Part shown: one piece after another, positions 24,761 to 32,810 of the stretch
Numbering within the stretch: the first letter of the stretch is position 1
Layout of the letters: every line of letters begins with the position of its first letter
Origin: JAYPCI01 sp038124645
GTDB lineage: Bacteria > Pseudomonadota > Alphaproteobacteria > Pelagibacterales > Pelagibacteraceae
Assembly: GCA_038124645.1 (NCBI GenBank)
Contig: JAYPCI010000002.1
Location: 1 to 64,000, forward strand
Direction: 5' to 3'
DNA: 64,000 nucleotides
Notes under the pieces: generated by a model
Databases searched by the model: none
What the model saw: the letters and a program-made list of their open reading frames with translations, nothing else
What the model was told of the DNA's origin: nothing
Translations under genes and position numbers: made by a program

Positions 24761-24782
24761 ATGTTATGTTATAACATAACAT
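24761..24782. promoter_or_regulatory. Zur-type palindromic operator over the regulator's start codon
   Basis: A perfect 22-base palindrome. Its centre contains two overlapping copies of GTTAT-N3-ATAAC, the 13-base zinc-uptake-regulator core. The last two bases are the A and T of the zur start codon, so bound repressor would block both promoter clearance and initiation. The next gene's product has the zinc cysteines of Zur. Autoregulation is the simple reading. Confidence 0.8.
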
Positions 24783-25149
24783 GCAAAATAATCAGTTAGT
24801 TTTAAACATTTTAAAAAAAAATACTAAGGGTTTAACTGCTTATGAAATTTTGAGTCGTTTACAAAAAATAAAATTTGTACAACCGATGACTATTTATAGA
24901 TCTTTAAAAAAATTAATTGACCAAGGATTAATTCACAAATCGAACCATAAAAAAACATTTCATTTATGTAACAGTGGAAAAAAATATAATCACAATCCTG
25001 CCCTTGCAATTTGTAAAGATTGTGGCAGTACTGAAGAATTAAATCCAAAATTATTTTCGAAAGTTCTAAAACATATAACTTCTAAGAGAAAATATAATTT
25101 TTCTCATTATGAGTTAGAAATATCAACTTTATGTAAGGAATGTGCTTAA
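24781..25149 (+). CDS. zur: Fur-family regulator, probably Zur
   Basis: 122 aa. N-terminal winged helix (TAYEILSRLQKIKFVQPMTIYRSLKKLIDQGLIHK, 19-53). The dimerisation domain carries two CxxC pairs, Cys78/81 (ICKDCG) and Cys118/121 (LCKECA), the structural zinc site. It is shorter than typical Fur (about 145 aa) and lacks the His-rich Fe site, which favours Zur. The start codon overlaps a palindromic operator with almost no leader. Translationally coupled to the following membrane-protein gene (TAATG). Confidence 0.8.
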   Translation: MQNNQLVLNILKKNTKGLTAYEILSRLQKIKFVQPMTIYRSLKKLIDQGLIHKSNHKKTFHLCNSGKKYNHNPALAICKDCGSTEELNPKLFSKVLKHITSKRKYNFSHYELEISTLCKECA

Positions 25150-25538
25150 TGGAACATGCCCATAATTTACCAGAATTTTTACATTTCTTAGAAGATGCCC
25201 CTACCTACACAAGGGGATTTATTTTTGGATTTATTCATACCTTAATACCTTTAATTGGTTTTTACTCTGGTTGGAGCATCAATCGATTTTTAAAACTAAT
25301 TTCGAATGGTGCTATAGCCGGAATTGTTGGAATAGTTTTAGCACATATCATAGCTGATTTTATTGCAGCATTAGCTGATCCAAATCTAAAAAGTGCAGCT
25401 GTAGGAATAGTCTTAGGAGGTTTTTTGCCTTTAATTGCAGTTCCGTTCCTAGAAAAATATGTAACTAAAAGTCGTTACCACACCGTAGTTGGTGACCATG
25501 AAGATCTAAAAAAAGATCTAAAGGAAAAGCATAAGTAA
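25149..25538 (+). CDS. Small membrane protein coupled to zur, unknown function
   Basis: 129 aa from the ATG overlapping the zur stop by one base. The N-terminus is His/Glu-bearing (MEHAHNLPEFLHFLED). Three transmembrane stretches follow (about 24-46, 52-76, 82-104), then a charged cytoplasmic tail DHEDLKKDLKEKHK. Histidines at both ends plus the operon with Zur suggest a role in zinc handling; this is inference. No named family recognised. Confidence 0.6.
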   Translation: MEHAHNLPEFLHFLEDAPTYTRGFIFGFIHTLIPLIGFYSGWSINRFLKLISNGAIAGIVGIVLAHIIADFIAALADPNLKSAAVGIVLGGFLPLIAVPFLEKYVTKSRYHTVVGDHEDLKKDLKEKHK

Positions 25539-25958
25539 TTAATCACCCAAATAATGAAGGTTGACTGTTCGTGTATGACTTTCGATCCGGTGTTCAAATA
25601 AATACAAACCTTGCCAAGTGCCTAAAACTAATTGACCTTTATTTACACTTAAAGACAAATGTGAATTAGTTAAGGCTGATTTGATATGAGCTGGCATATC
25701 ATCTTTTCCTTCAGCGCTATGGATATAACTTTTACCATCCATTGGTACTAACTTATTAAAAAAGTTTTTCATATCTGTCATGACATCTGGGTCGGCATTT
25801 TCTTGTACAATTAAAGAAGCGCTGGTGTGCAGGATGCTTAGATTTAGAATTCCAGTTTTCAGATTTTTCGCTGATATCCAATTTTCAATTGTGCTCGTAA
25901 AATTATACAAATTTTGACCGTCTGTTTTGACTGTAATTGCATCAATATGCTGTTTCAT
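25539..25958 (-). CDS. YjbQ/UPF0047 family protein
   Basis: 139 aa. The UPF0047 fold is marked by LNLSILHTSASLIVQENADPDV (37-58), HSAEGKDDMPAHIKSAL and LGTWQGLYLFEHR. Homologues have been reported with weak thiamin-phosphate synthase activity and are called 'secondary' thiamine-phosphate synthase; the physiological role is uncertain. The window also has a thiamin-precursor importer. Convergent with the preceding membrane-protein gene, with stops adjacent. Confidence 0.9.
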   Translation of the reverse strand: MKQHIDAITVKTDGQNLYNFTSTIENWISAKNLKTGILNLSILHTSASLIVQENADPDVMTDMKNFFNKLVPMDGKSYIHSAEGKDDMPAHIKSALTNSHLSLSVNKGQLVLGTWQGLYLFEHRIESHTRTVNLHYLGD

Positions 25959-26013
25959 AATTCTTTATTACACTTTTTATTAATTTAATGCTAAAATAAT
26001 TTAATTTCAAATC

Positions 26014-27426
26014 ATGGAAAAAAAAGCAAAAATAATCGCTACTCTAGGACCATCAATTTTTGCAGAGGAAAAATTAAAAAAAGCCATTTTAAATGGGGTT
26101 GACGCTTTTCGAATAAATTTTAGTCATAATATTTCTGGCATTGATAAAGTTGTAAAAAAAATTAGAAAGTTTGAAAGACTTTTAAATAAAAAAATATCAA
26201 TTATCGCCGACTTGCAAGGTGTAAAACTTAGACTGGGCAAGGTTGAAAATAACGCAATCAAAATTAAAGCAAATCAAAAAATCATTATTGATAGTTTAAA
26301 TAAAATTGGTAACCAAGAACGACTATCGTTTCCCTATCCGCAACTACTAAAAAAAGTAAAAGTAGGCAACAAAATATTAATTGATGATGGAAAATATTTA
26401 TTTAAAGTAATTAAAAAAATAAAAAATGGAGTGATTGCTGTAAATCAATCAGGCAATGGTCGAATAAGTTCTAACAAAAGTCTGCATATCCCTAATTTTT
26501 TTGTTCCATTTGATAATTTAACTAAAAAAGACAAACAAGATATTAAAATAGCCAAAAGACTTGGGTGTAATTGGCTAGCACTTTCGTATATTCAAAACGC
26601 TAAACTTATCAGACAAACAAGAAATCTAATTCCTAAAGACATGGGAATTATTGCTAAAATTGAAAATAGAAATGCCTTAAAAAATATCAAAGAAATTATA
26701 AATGAGACTACCGCAATTATGATTGCTCGAGGAGATTTAGCAATGGATATTGGTCATAGCGAGGTGCCTGAAGTTCAATTAGATTTGATAAAACAATGCA
26801 CAGCCGCTTCTAAACCAGTGATCGTAGCTACGCAAATGTTAGAAAGCATGATTGAAAGCATTGTGCCAACAAGAGCAGAAATTAATGATGTTGCGACAGC
26901 AATTTTTCAGGGTGCTGATACAGTTATGTTATCTGCCGAAACAGCAGCTGGCAAATATCCTCTAGAGAGCATTAAGACCATGAAAAAAACTATTCTCTCT
27001 GCAGAAAAATATAAAAAGAAACATATTGAAGATTATAAAAATACAATCGATGCTAAAAATGACCCAGTTAAATCTATAATTTTATCCGTTAAAGATTTAG
27101 CTTATAATCCTAATGTCAAAGCAGTCATTGCCTTTTCTAATTCTGGGTCTACTGCAAAATTAGTTTCTGCATTAAGACCTTCAGTAAAAATTATTACTAT
27201 CTCTCCTAATATTAATGTCAGTCGTCAACTTGCTTTAATCTGGGGCGTGGAGTCTGTAAATAGCAGAGATGCTAAAAATTGGAATGATATGATGAATATT
27301 GCAAAAGAGATTGTCAAGAAAGATAAAGCGATTAAGAGAAATGATTATGTAATTATTACCGCTGGGTTACCTTTTGGTAAAGCAAAAATGACTAATATGA
27401 TTAGATTCTATAAAGTTGGTTCTTAA
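26014..27426 (+). CDS. pyk: Pyruvate kinase
   Basis: 470 aa. Converts phosphoenolpyruvate and ADP to pyruvate and ATP, the last step of glycolysis. AKIIATLGPS, DAFRINFSHN, IIADLQGVKLRLGKV, the catalytic IIAKIENRNAL, IMIARGDLAMDIG and VIVATQMLESM are intact, followed by the C-terminal effector domain with FSNSGSTAKLVSALRP. It is followed with overlap by a tiny gene and then convergent GAPDH, so two lower-glycolysis genes sit tail to tail. Confidence 0.96.
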   Translation: MEKKAKIIATLGPSIFAEEKLKKAILNGVDAFRINFSHNISGIDKVVKKIRKFERLLNKKISIIADLQGVKLRLGKVENNAIKIKANQKIIIDSLNKIGNQERLSFPYPQLLKKVKVGNKILIDDGKYLFKVIKKIKNGVIAVNQSGNGRISSNKSLHIPNFFVPFDNLTKKDKQDIKIAKRLGCNWLALSYIQNAKLIRQTRNLIPKDMGIIAKIENRNALKNIKEIINETTAIMIARGDLAMDIGHSEVPEVQLDLIKQCTAASKPVIVATQMLESMIESIVPTRAEINDVATAIFQGADTVMLSAETAAGKYPLESIKTMKKTILSAEKYKKKHIEDYKNTIDAKNDPVKSIILSVKDLAYNPNVKAVIAFSNSGSTAKLVSALRPSVKIITISPNINVSRQLALIWGVESVNSRDAKNWNDMMNIAKEIVKKDKAIKRNDYVIITAGLPFGKAKMTNMIRFYKVGS

Positions 27427-27593
27427 TGGAAAAAAAATACTCAGTTCAAGAAATTTTACAAGCAGTTGAAAGTTTAAATGCAATAAAAGAAGATAATATT
27501 AAAATTTCTAAGCTGACGAAAAAATCTTCTTCTAAAAATGATATTCCTCACGATACAGAGTCAATTATAGCTGAAGCTGAAAAAAATATTTAG
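27426..27593 (+). CDS. 55-aa protein coupled to pyruvate kinase, unknown function
   Basis: The ATG overlaps the pyk stop by one base (TAATG), and the frame runs 55 codons to TAG at 27591-27593. The product starts MEKKYSVQEILQAVESLNA and ends IIAEAEKNI: soluble, charged, helical at both ends with a Lys/Ser-rich middle. Its 3' end overlaps the convergent GAPDH gene by 4 bases. The tight coupling supports a real gene; no family recognised. Confidence 0.6.
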   Translation: MEKKYSVQEILQAVESLNAIKEDNIKISKLTKKSSSKNDIPHDTESIIAEAEKNI

Positions 27594-28597
27594 ATTAGTT
27601 TAGAAATCTGAATTGAGGTATCACACATTCGATTAGAAAAACCCCACTCATTATCATACCAAGATAAAACTCTGCTAAATTTACCTTTGACTACTTGGGT
27701 TTGTGTTACATCGAATATTGAACTTCTTGGATCATGGTTAAAATCTTTTGAAACTAACGGAGCTGAATTGATTCCTAAAATTCCTTTTAATTCAGATTGT
27801 GAGGCTTTAGTCATAGCATCATTAATGGCCTCAGCTGTAACTTCTTTGTTAGTGACTAAAGTAAAATCAATTAATGAAACATTTGGTGTCGGAACTCTGA
27901 TTGCAGTCCCGTCAAGTTTTCCTTTTAAACTAGGGAGGACTAAACTCATTGCTTTGGCTGCTCCAGTTGATGTTGGGATCATCGATCCTTCCATGGCGCG
28001 AGCCCGTCTCATATCTTTATGTAAAGAGTCTAATAATCTCTGATCACCCGTGTAACTATGAATAGTAGTCATATAGCCATACTCAATACCAAAATTTTTA
28101 TCTAACACCATTGCAACAGGCGCTAAACAATTTGTTGTGCAAGAACCATTTGAAATAATATTGTGGCTTTTATTTAATTCTTTACTATTCACGCCTTGAA
28201 CAATCGTTAAATCAACTTCTTTGGCTGGTGCAGAGATAATCACTTTTTTAGCTCCACCCTTCATATGTTTTTCAGCTGAACTTTTATCTAAAAATAAACC
28301 TGTACACTCTAAAACGACATCAGCTCCTACTTTGCTCCAAGGAATGTTTCCAGGATCTCTTTCTGAAAAAACTTTAATATTTTGATTTAAAATTTTAAAA
28401 CCATCTTTAGTGATCTCTACATCTTCTTTGAGTGTCCCATGAGAACTATCATATTTAATTAAGTGAGCATTGACATCAATCGAACCTAAGTCATTAATAG
28501 CCACAACTTGAATTTTATCTTTATAATTTTCAAGAATAGCTCTTAAAATTAATCGACCAATACGTCCAAAACCGTTTATTCCAACTTTTGTTGTCAT
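27590..28597 (-). CDS. gap: Glyceraldehyde-3-phosphate dehydrogenase (type I)
   Basis: 335 aa. KVGINGFGRIGRLILRAI is the NAD-binding start, VAINDLGSIDVNAHLIKYDS selects NAD, SNGSCTTNCLAPVAMVLD holds the catalytic cysteine, and HSYTGDQRLLDSLHKDMRRARA is the phosphate-binding loop; the end has WYDNEWGFSNRM. It lies at the tail of the glycerol operon with no gap, which suits flux from glycerol into lower glycolysis. Confidence 0.96.
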   Translation of the reverse strand: MTTKVGINGFGRIGRLILRAILENYKDKIQVVAINDLGSIDVNAHLIKYDSSHGTLKEDVEITKDGFKILNQNIKVFSERDPGNIPWSKVGADVVLECTGLFLDKSSAEKHMKGGAKKVIISAPAKEVDLTIVQGVNSKELNKSHNIISNGSCTTNCLAPVAMVLDKNFGIEYGYMTTIHSYTGDQRLLDSLHKDMRRARAMEGSMIPTSTGAAKAMSLVLPSLKGKLDGTAIRVPTPNVSLIDFTLVTNKEVTAEAINDAMTKASQSELKGILGINSAPLVSKDFNHDPRSSIFDVTQTQVVKGKFSRVLSWYDNEWGFSNRMCDTSIQISKLI

Positions 28598-28966
28598 TTA
28601 AAAATATTTGAAAACTATTACTGCATAACCCACACAAATAATAGTTGCTATCCAAAGCATACTACCAATTAATCCTAACCATGCAAGATGAATAAAGGCA
28701 CTTCCCAATAAAGATATAAACAGCCTATCCCCTCTCGTTGTATCTAAACCTAATACACCTCTTCTCGGTGAACCCCCCGGAACTTTTTTTTCCCAAATAA
28801 CCATAGCAGTTAAACACAGTGCTATAAAAATAAAAAAAGCAGCTGTCTGCCATGTCCAGGCCATCCAAGTAATAAATTCAAAATCAAAAAAACTTTTCTC
28901 TTGTTCTTCTTCAACTTGACCCCAAGTGGCAGCTAATAAAACTAATTTTGAAGGTTCAATAATCAT
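28598..28966 (-). CDS. glpU: Small membrane component of the glycerol ABC importer (DUF2160)
   Basis: 122 aa with three transmembrane helices. WMAWTWQTAAFFIFIALCLTAMVIWEK, RRGVLGLDTTRGDRLFISLLGSAFIHL and a C-terminal helix match DUF2160. This family is nearly always found next to glycerol ABC permeases, for example GlpU in Rhizobium. It overlaps the glpQ gene by 4 bases. The exact role is unknown. Confidence 0.8.
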   Translation of the reverse strand: MIIEPSKLVLLAATWGQVEEEQEKSFFDFEFITWMAWTWQTAAFFIFIALCLTAMVIWEKKVPGGSPRRGVLGLDTTRGDRLFISLLGSAFIHLAWLGLIGSMLWIATIICVGYAVIVFKYF

Positions 28967-29763
28967 ACTCTACCTAATGCAAACCCTTTCGCGATATAAT
29001 TTCTAACGAAGTAAATAACGATGGCTCCTGGAACAATCGTTAAACTTCCAGCGGCAGCTAATAATCCTAACTCATATCCAGAAGTACTGGCTGTTCGGGT
29101 CATAGTTGCTGCTATAGGCTTAGCGTCAACAGCAGTTAATGTTTTAGCTAGTAGTAATTCGACCCATGAAAACATAAAACAGAAAAACATTGTTATACCT
29201 ATTCCTGCTGTGATCGTTGGAATAAAAATCTTGATGAAAAATTTCCAAAAAGAATATCCATCAACATAAGCGGTTTCATCTAACTCTTTTGGCACTGCCG
29301 ACATAAAACCTTCAAGTATCCAAACTGCTAAAGGAATATTAAATAAACAATGTGATAACGCCACAGCTATATGTGTATCAAAAAGATTTACTGATGAATA
29401 AAATTGAAAGAATGGTAAGGCAAATACTGCTGGTGGTGCCATTCTATTAGTAAGTAACCAAAAGAATAAATGTTTATCGCCAACAAATTTATATCTTGAG
29501 AATGCATAAGCAGCTGGTAAAGCGGCAGCCACTGAAATAATTGTATTTAAAACAACATAATAAATTGAATTTAAATAACCATTATACCAAGTACTATCGG
29601 TAAATATTTTCTTATAATTCTCTAAAGTAAAATCTTGAGGCCATAAAGAATAGGTATTAATGATTTCAGTCGTTGTCTTAAAGGACATGTTTAACAGCCA
29701 GTAAATAGGCAGCATTAAAAAGATAATATAAAGTGTTGGGACTATCCACTTATGCTTGCTCAT
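28963..29763 (-). CDS. glpQ: Glycerol ABC transporter permease GlpQ
   Basis: 266 aa, MalG-like inner-membrane permease with six helices. It has LYIIFLMLPIYWLLNMSFKT, a variant PPAVFALPFFQFYSS segment, and the EAA loop GFMSAVPKELDETAYVDGYSFWKFFIKIFIPTI. It overlaps both neighbours by 4 bases (glpP before, glpU after), so it is translated in a tight chain. The substrate is inferred from the adjacent glpK and the conserved S-T-P-Q-U order. Confidence 0.85.
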   Translation of the reverse strand: MSKHKWIVPTLYIIFLMLPIYWLLNMSFKTTTEIINTYSLWPQDFTLENYKKIFTDSTWYNGYLNSIYYVVLNTIISVAAALPAAYAFSRYKFVGDKHLFFWLLTNRMAPPAVFALPFFQFYSSVNLFDTHIAVALSHCLFNIPLAVWILEGFMSAVPKELDETAYVDGYSFWKFFIKIFIPTITAGIGITMFFCFMFSWVELLLAKTLTAVDAKPIAATMTRTASTSGYELGLLAAAGSLTIVPGAIVIYFVRNYIAKGFALGRV

Positions 29764-30626
29764 GACTGTGCCTCATTTCTCATCATTAAATTATAAAATA
29801 CCCAGCAAACTAATAAGACGATTAAAAAATAGATTAATGACATAGCGGCTGCTGGTCCAAGATCGAATTGACCTAAAGCCATTTTTACTAAATCAATTGA
29901 TAAAAAAGCTGTTGCATTTCCTGGTCCGCCACCTGTTAGGACGAAGGGCTCGGTGTAAATCATAAAACTATCCATAAATCTTAATAAGATTGCAATTGTT
30001 AAAACTTTTTTCATCTTAGGTAGTTCAATAAATCTAAAAATTGCCCAACGACTTGCTCCATCAATTTCCGCAGCTTGATAATAGGCTGGTTGGATTGATC
30101 GCAAGCCAGCATAAGCTAATAAAACAACTAAGGATGTCCAATGCCAAACGTCCATTAATACTGTTGTGAACCAAGCATCACCAGGTTGCTGTGTGAAATT
30201 ATAATCAAAACCTAAATCGTTAAGACTATGTCCTAAAAAACCAATATCTGGTAAAGCAAAAATATTCCACATTGCGCCAACAACATTCCAAGGAATTAAT
30301 AAAGGCATCGACATCAAAACTAAACAAATCGGAACACCTAGCCCTTCTTTGGGCATTGTTAAAGCAATAAAAATACCTAAAGGAATTTGAATGATTAAAA
30401 TAATAAAAGTAAATAAAAATTGTCTTCCTAAGGCATCATGAAAACGGTCAGAAGTTAAAATTTGTTGAAACCATCTGGTTCCTTCCCAGGTAAAAACATT
30501 ACTTCCGAAAGTTTCTTGGAACGCATAGTTTACAACTGTCATTAAAGGAATGATCGCATTAAAGGCAACCAGCGCAAAGACTGGAATAACAAATAGCCAA
30601 GCTTTTTGATTTACCGTTTTATTCAT
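29760..30626 (-). CDS. glpP: Glycerol ABC transporter permease GlpP
   Basis: 288 aa, MalF/UgpA-like with about six helices. It starts AWLFVIPVFALVAFNAIIPLMTVVNYAF and has the EAA loop LRSIQPAYYQAAEIDGASRWAIFRFIELPKM. An embedded ALPDIGFLGHSLNDLG loop is periplasmic. Four-base overlaps with glpT and glpQ. It forms the heterodimeric pore with GlpQ. Confidence 0.85.
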   Translation of the reverse strand: MNKTVNQKAWLFVIPVFALVAFNAIIPLMTVVNYAFQETFGSNVFTWEGTRWFQQILTSDRFHDALGRQFLFTFIILIIQIPLGIFIALTMPKEGLGVPICLVLMSMPLLIPWNVVGAMWNIFALPDIGFLGHSLNDLGFDYNFTQQPGDAWFTTVLMDVWHWTSLVVLLAYAGLRSIQPAYYQAAEIDGASRWAIFRFIELPKMKKVLTIAILLRFMDSFMIYTEPFVLTGGGPGNATAFLSIDLVKMALGQFDLGPAAAMSLIYFLIVLLVCWVFYNLMMRNEAQS

Positions 30627-31687
30627 TCAATAATCCAACTATCTCCGTAAGCAAATGTTCGTTTTTTATCAAACTTCACAAAAGCAGAACCAGTAGGTAT
30701 TTTGCTTGTTACAGGGGATAAAATTTTTAATTTTCCACCTTCACACTCTGTATCGACCACATTATATCTGCCTGTGTTGCTTACTTTGTTTATTTTTACT
30801 GGTAGACCTGATGAGTCAAATTTAATAAATTCGGGTCTTACTCCGATTTCTGTTTTAGTAAAATTTTTATTTTTGAAATTATTTTCTGTTTCAATGACAT
30901 TTCCATTTACCATCGCTTTACCATTTTGAATTTTGCATGGCAAAATGTTCATACCTGGTGAACCAATAAAATGACCAACAAAGGTATGTTTTGGTTTTTC
31001 GAATAGTTCGACTGGAGTTCCTGTTTGCACGATTTGACCTTCATGCATCACTACAACTTGATCTGCAAACGTTAAGGCTTCAGTTTGATCGTGGGTTACA
31101 TAAATCATAGTTCTTGATATCCTTTGATGCAATTCCTTAAGTTTTGACCTTAAAACCCATTTAAGGTGAGGATCGATAACAGTTAATGGTTCATCGAACA
31201 TAATAACATTTACATCCGATCTTACCAAACCTCTACCTAAGGAAATTTTTTGTTTACCATCAGCAGTTAAACCAGAGGCACGGTTGTGTAAAGTTGAGGT
31301 TAATTCTAACATCTCAGCCATTTCTTCAACTTTTGATTTGATTTCAGTCTCTGAAATGCCTCTATTTTTTAAAGGAAAAGCTAAATTATCATAAACGGTC
31401 ATCGTGTCATAAATGACAGGGAACTGAAAAATTTGAGCAATATTTCTTTCAACTGGATTTTTGTCTGTAACATCCTCATCATTAAATAAAACCTTACCCT
31501 TTGTTGGAGTTAACAAACCTGAAATTATATTTAACAGTGTAGTTTTGCCACAACCTGAAGGTCCAAGCAAAGCGTAGGCGCCACCATCTTTCCAATCAAT
31601 ATTAATATTTCTTAATGCCCAGTCAGTATCAATATTTTGTGTTTTAAGATAACTATGACTTAAATTTTCTAAAGTAATTTTAGACAT
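30623..31687 (-). CDS. glpT: Glycerol ABC transporter ATPase GlpT-like
   Basis: 354 aa. Walker A is GPSGCGKT (42-49), Q-loop Gln88, Walker B VIMFDE (161-166), and H-loop His199 in YVTHDQ. The ABC signature, however, is LTADGKQ (140-146) in place of LSGGQ. The C-terminal regulatory MalK-type beta domain is present (GVRPEFIKF). It overlaps glpS by 8 bases. It is expected to pair with GlpS, whose signature is intact; see the finding on asymmetric ATP sites. Confidence 0.87.
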   Translation of the reverse strand: MSKITLENLSHSYLKTQNIDTDWALRNINIDWKDGGAYALLGPSGCGKTTLLNIISGLLTPTKGKVLFNDEDVTDKNPVERNIAQIFQFPVIYDTMTVYDNLAFPLKNRGISETEIKSKVEEMAEMLELTSTLHNRASGLTADGKQKISLGRGLVRSDVNVIMFDEPLTVIDPHLKWVLRSKLKELHQRISRTMIYVTHDQTEALTFADQVVVMHEGQIVQTGTPVELFEKPKHTFVGHFIGSPGMNILPCKIQNGKAMVNGNVIETENNFKNKNFTKTEIGVRPEFIKFDSSGLPVKINKVSNTGRYNVVDTECEGGKLKILSPVTSKIPTGSAFVKFDKKRTFAYGDSWIIE

Positions 31688-32741
31688 TGCTTACTAACCT
31701 TTTGCTTTCATCAAAATATAAAAGTTCGTCTGTGTTCATAAATAACTTCGCACTATCACCCACTTTCATTTGGTAAGTTCCACTCGATAAAGAAACCCAA
31801 TTTAATTCACCATTAGTAAAATGTATCAAGCTTTCTGAGCCACTTAATTCTGATATTAATATTTTTGCATTAATTTCAACAGAACTACCTTCTTTATAGG
31901 TAGTAATATTATGAGGTCTGACTCCAATTGTATAAGATCCATCCTTTAACTTAGATTTAGTCTCCCATTTTACACTGTTGTCAGAAAAACTTATTGTTGA
32001 ACCGGTTTTTTTTACATCAGCAAAATTCATTGGTGGATCGCTAAATACTTGTGCCGATTCCAAAGAGTTAGGTTTCGTATATACATCTAATGTTTTTCCA
32101 TATTGAACTACTCTACCCTCATTTAAAGTAACGGTATTACCGCCAATGAGTAAAGCATCAGATGGTTCAGTCGTAGCATAAACGACAATGCAATCTCTGT
32201 TTTCAAAAAGTTTTGGTAATTCTTCTCTTAATTCCTCTCTTAATTTAAAGTCTAAATTAGCCAAGGGTTCATCTAACAATATTAAGTCAGAGTCTTTAAC
32301 TAAAGCTCTCGCTAAAGCAGTTCGCTGTTGTTGCCCACCTGATAATTCCATCGGTTTTTTATTAAGCATGTCTGATAACTTTAATAGTTCAGCAACTTTG
32401 CCAACTCGTTCTTTAATTTCCTCACTATTGACTCCAGCAATCTTTAAAGGTGAAGCTATATTTTCATAAACAGTAAAATTTGGATAATTAATAAATTGTT
32501 GATAAACCATTGAGACATTTCGGTTTTGAACTTTGGTCCCGGTTACATTTTGATCGTTAAACCAAATCTCACCACTAGTCGGTTTATCTAAGCCAGCCAT
32601 AATCTGCATTAATGTCGTTTTGCCAGCTAATGTTGATCCTAGTAAAATATTGATAGTATTTTTTTCAAACTTTAAGTTAGTCGTATAGATATAGGTATCT
32701 TGACCAACTTTCTTTTCAACATTTTTCAGTTCTAAACTCAT
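31680..32741 (-). CDS. glpS: Glycerol ABC transporter ATPase GlpS-like
   Basis: 353 aa. Walker A is GSTLAGKT (35-42), a slightly altered P-loop. The signature LSGGQ (133-137) and Walker B LILLDE (153-158) are canonical. The H-loop histidine is replaced: VYATTEPSDA has Thr191 where relatives have His. A MalK-like C-terminal domain (GVRPHNITT) follows. First of the five transporter-core genes after the binding protein, separated from it by a terminator-like hairpin. Confidence 0.87.
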   Translation of the reverse strand: MSLELKNVEKKVGQDTYIYTTNLKFEKNTINILLGSTLAGKTTLMQIMAGLDKPTSGEIWFNDQNVTGTKVQNRNVSMVYQQFINYPNFTVYENIASPLKIAGVNSEEIKERVGKVAELLKLSDMLNKKPMELSGGQQQRTALARALVKDSDLILLDEPLANLDFKLREELREELPKLFENRDCIVVYATTEPSDALLIGGNTVTLNEGRVVQYGKTLDVYTKPNSLESAQVFSDPPMNFADVKKTGSTISFSDNSVKWETKSKLKDGSYTIGVRPHNITTYKEGSSVEINAKILISELSGSESLIHFTNGELNWVSLSSGTYQMKVGDSAKLFMNTDELLYFDESKRLVSNV

Positions 32742-32761
32742 ATAAATTCTATTTTGAAAAA

Positions 32762-32783
32762 AGGGGCGAAATACATCGCCCCT
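32762..32783 (-). terminator. Intercistronic terminator after glpV
   Basis: AGGGGCGA, six bases, TCGCCCCT, then six T residues when read on the minus strand: a strong rho-independent terminator beginning 28 bases after the glpV stop. Lying between the binding-protein gene and the ATPase genes, it should let some polymerase through and raise glpV mRNA relative to the membrane parts. Confidence 0.85.
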
Positions 32784-32810
32784 CTTTTAAACTTTGATTA
32801 ACCTAAAGTA

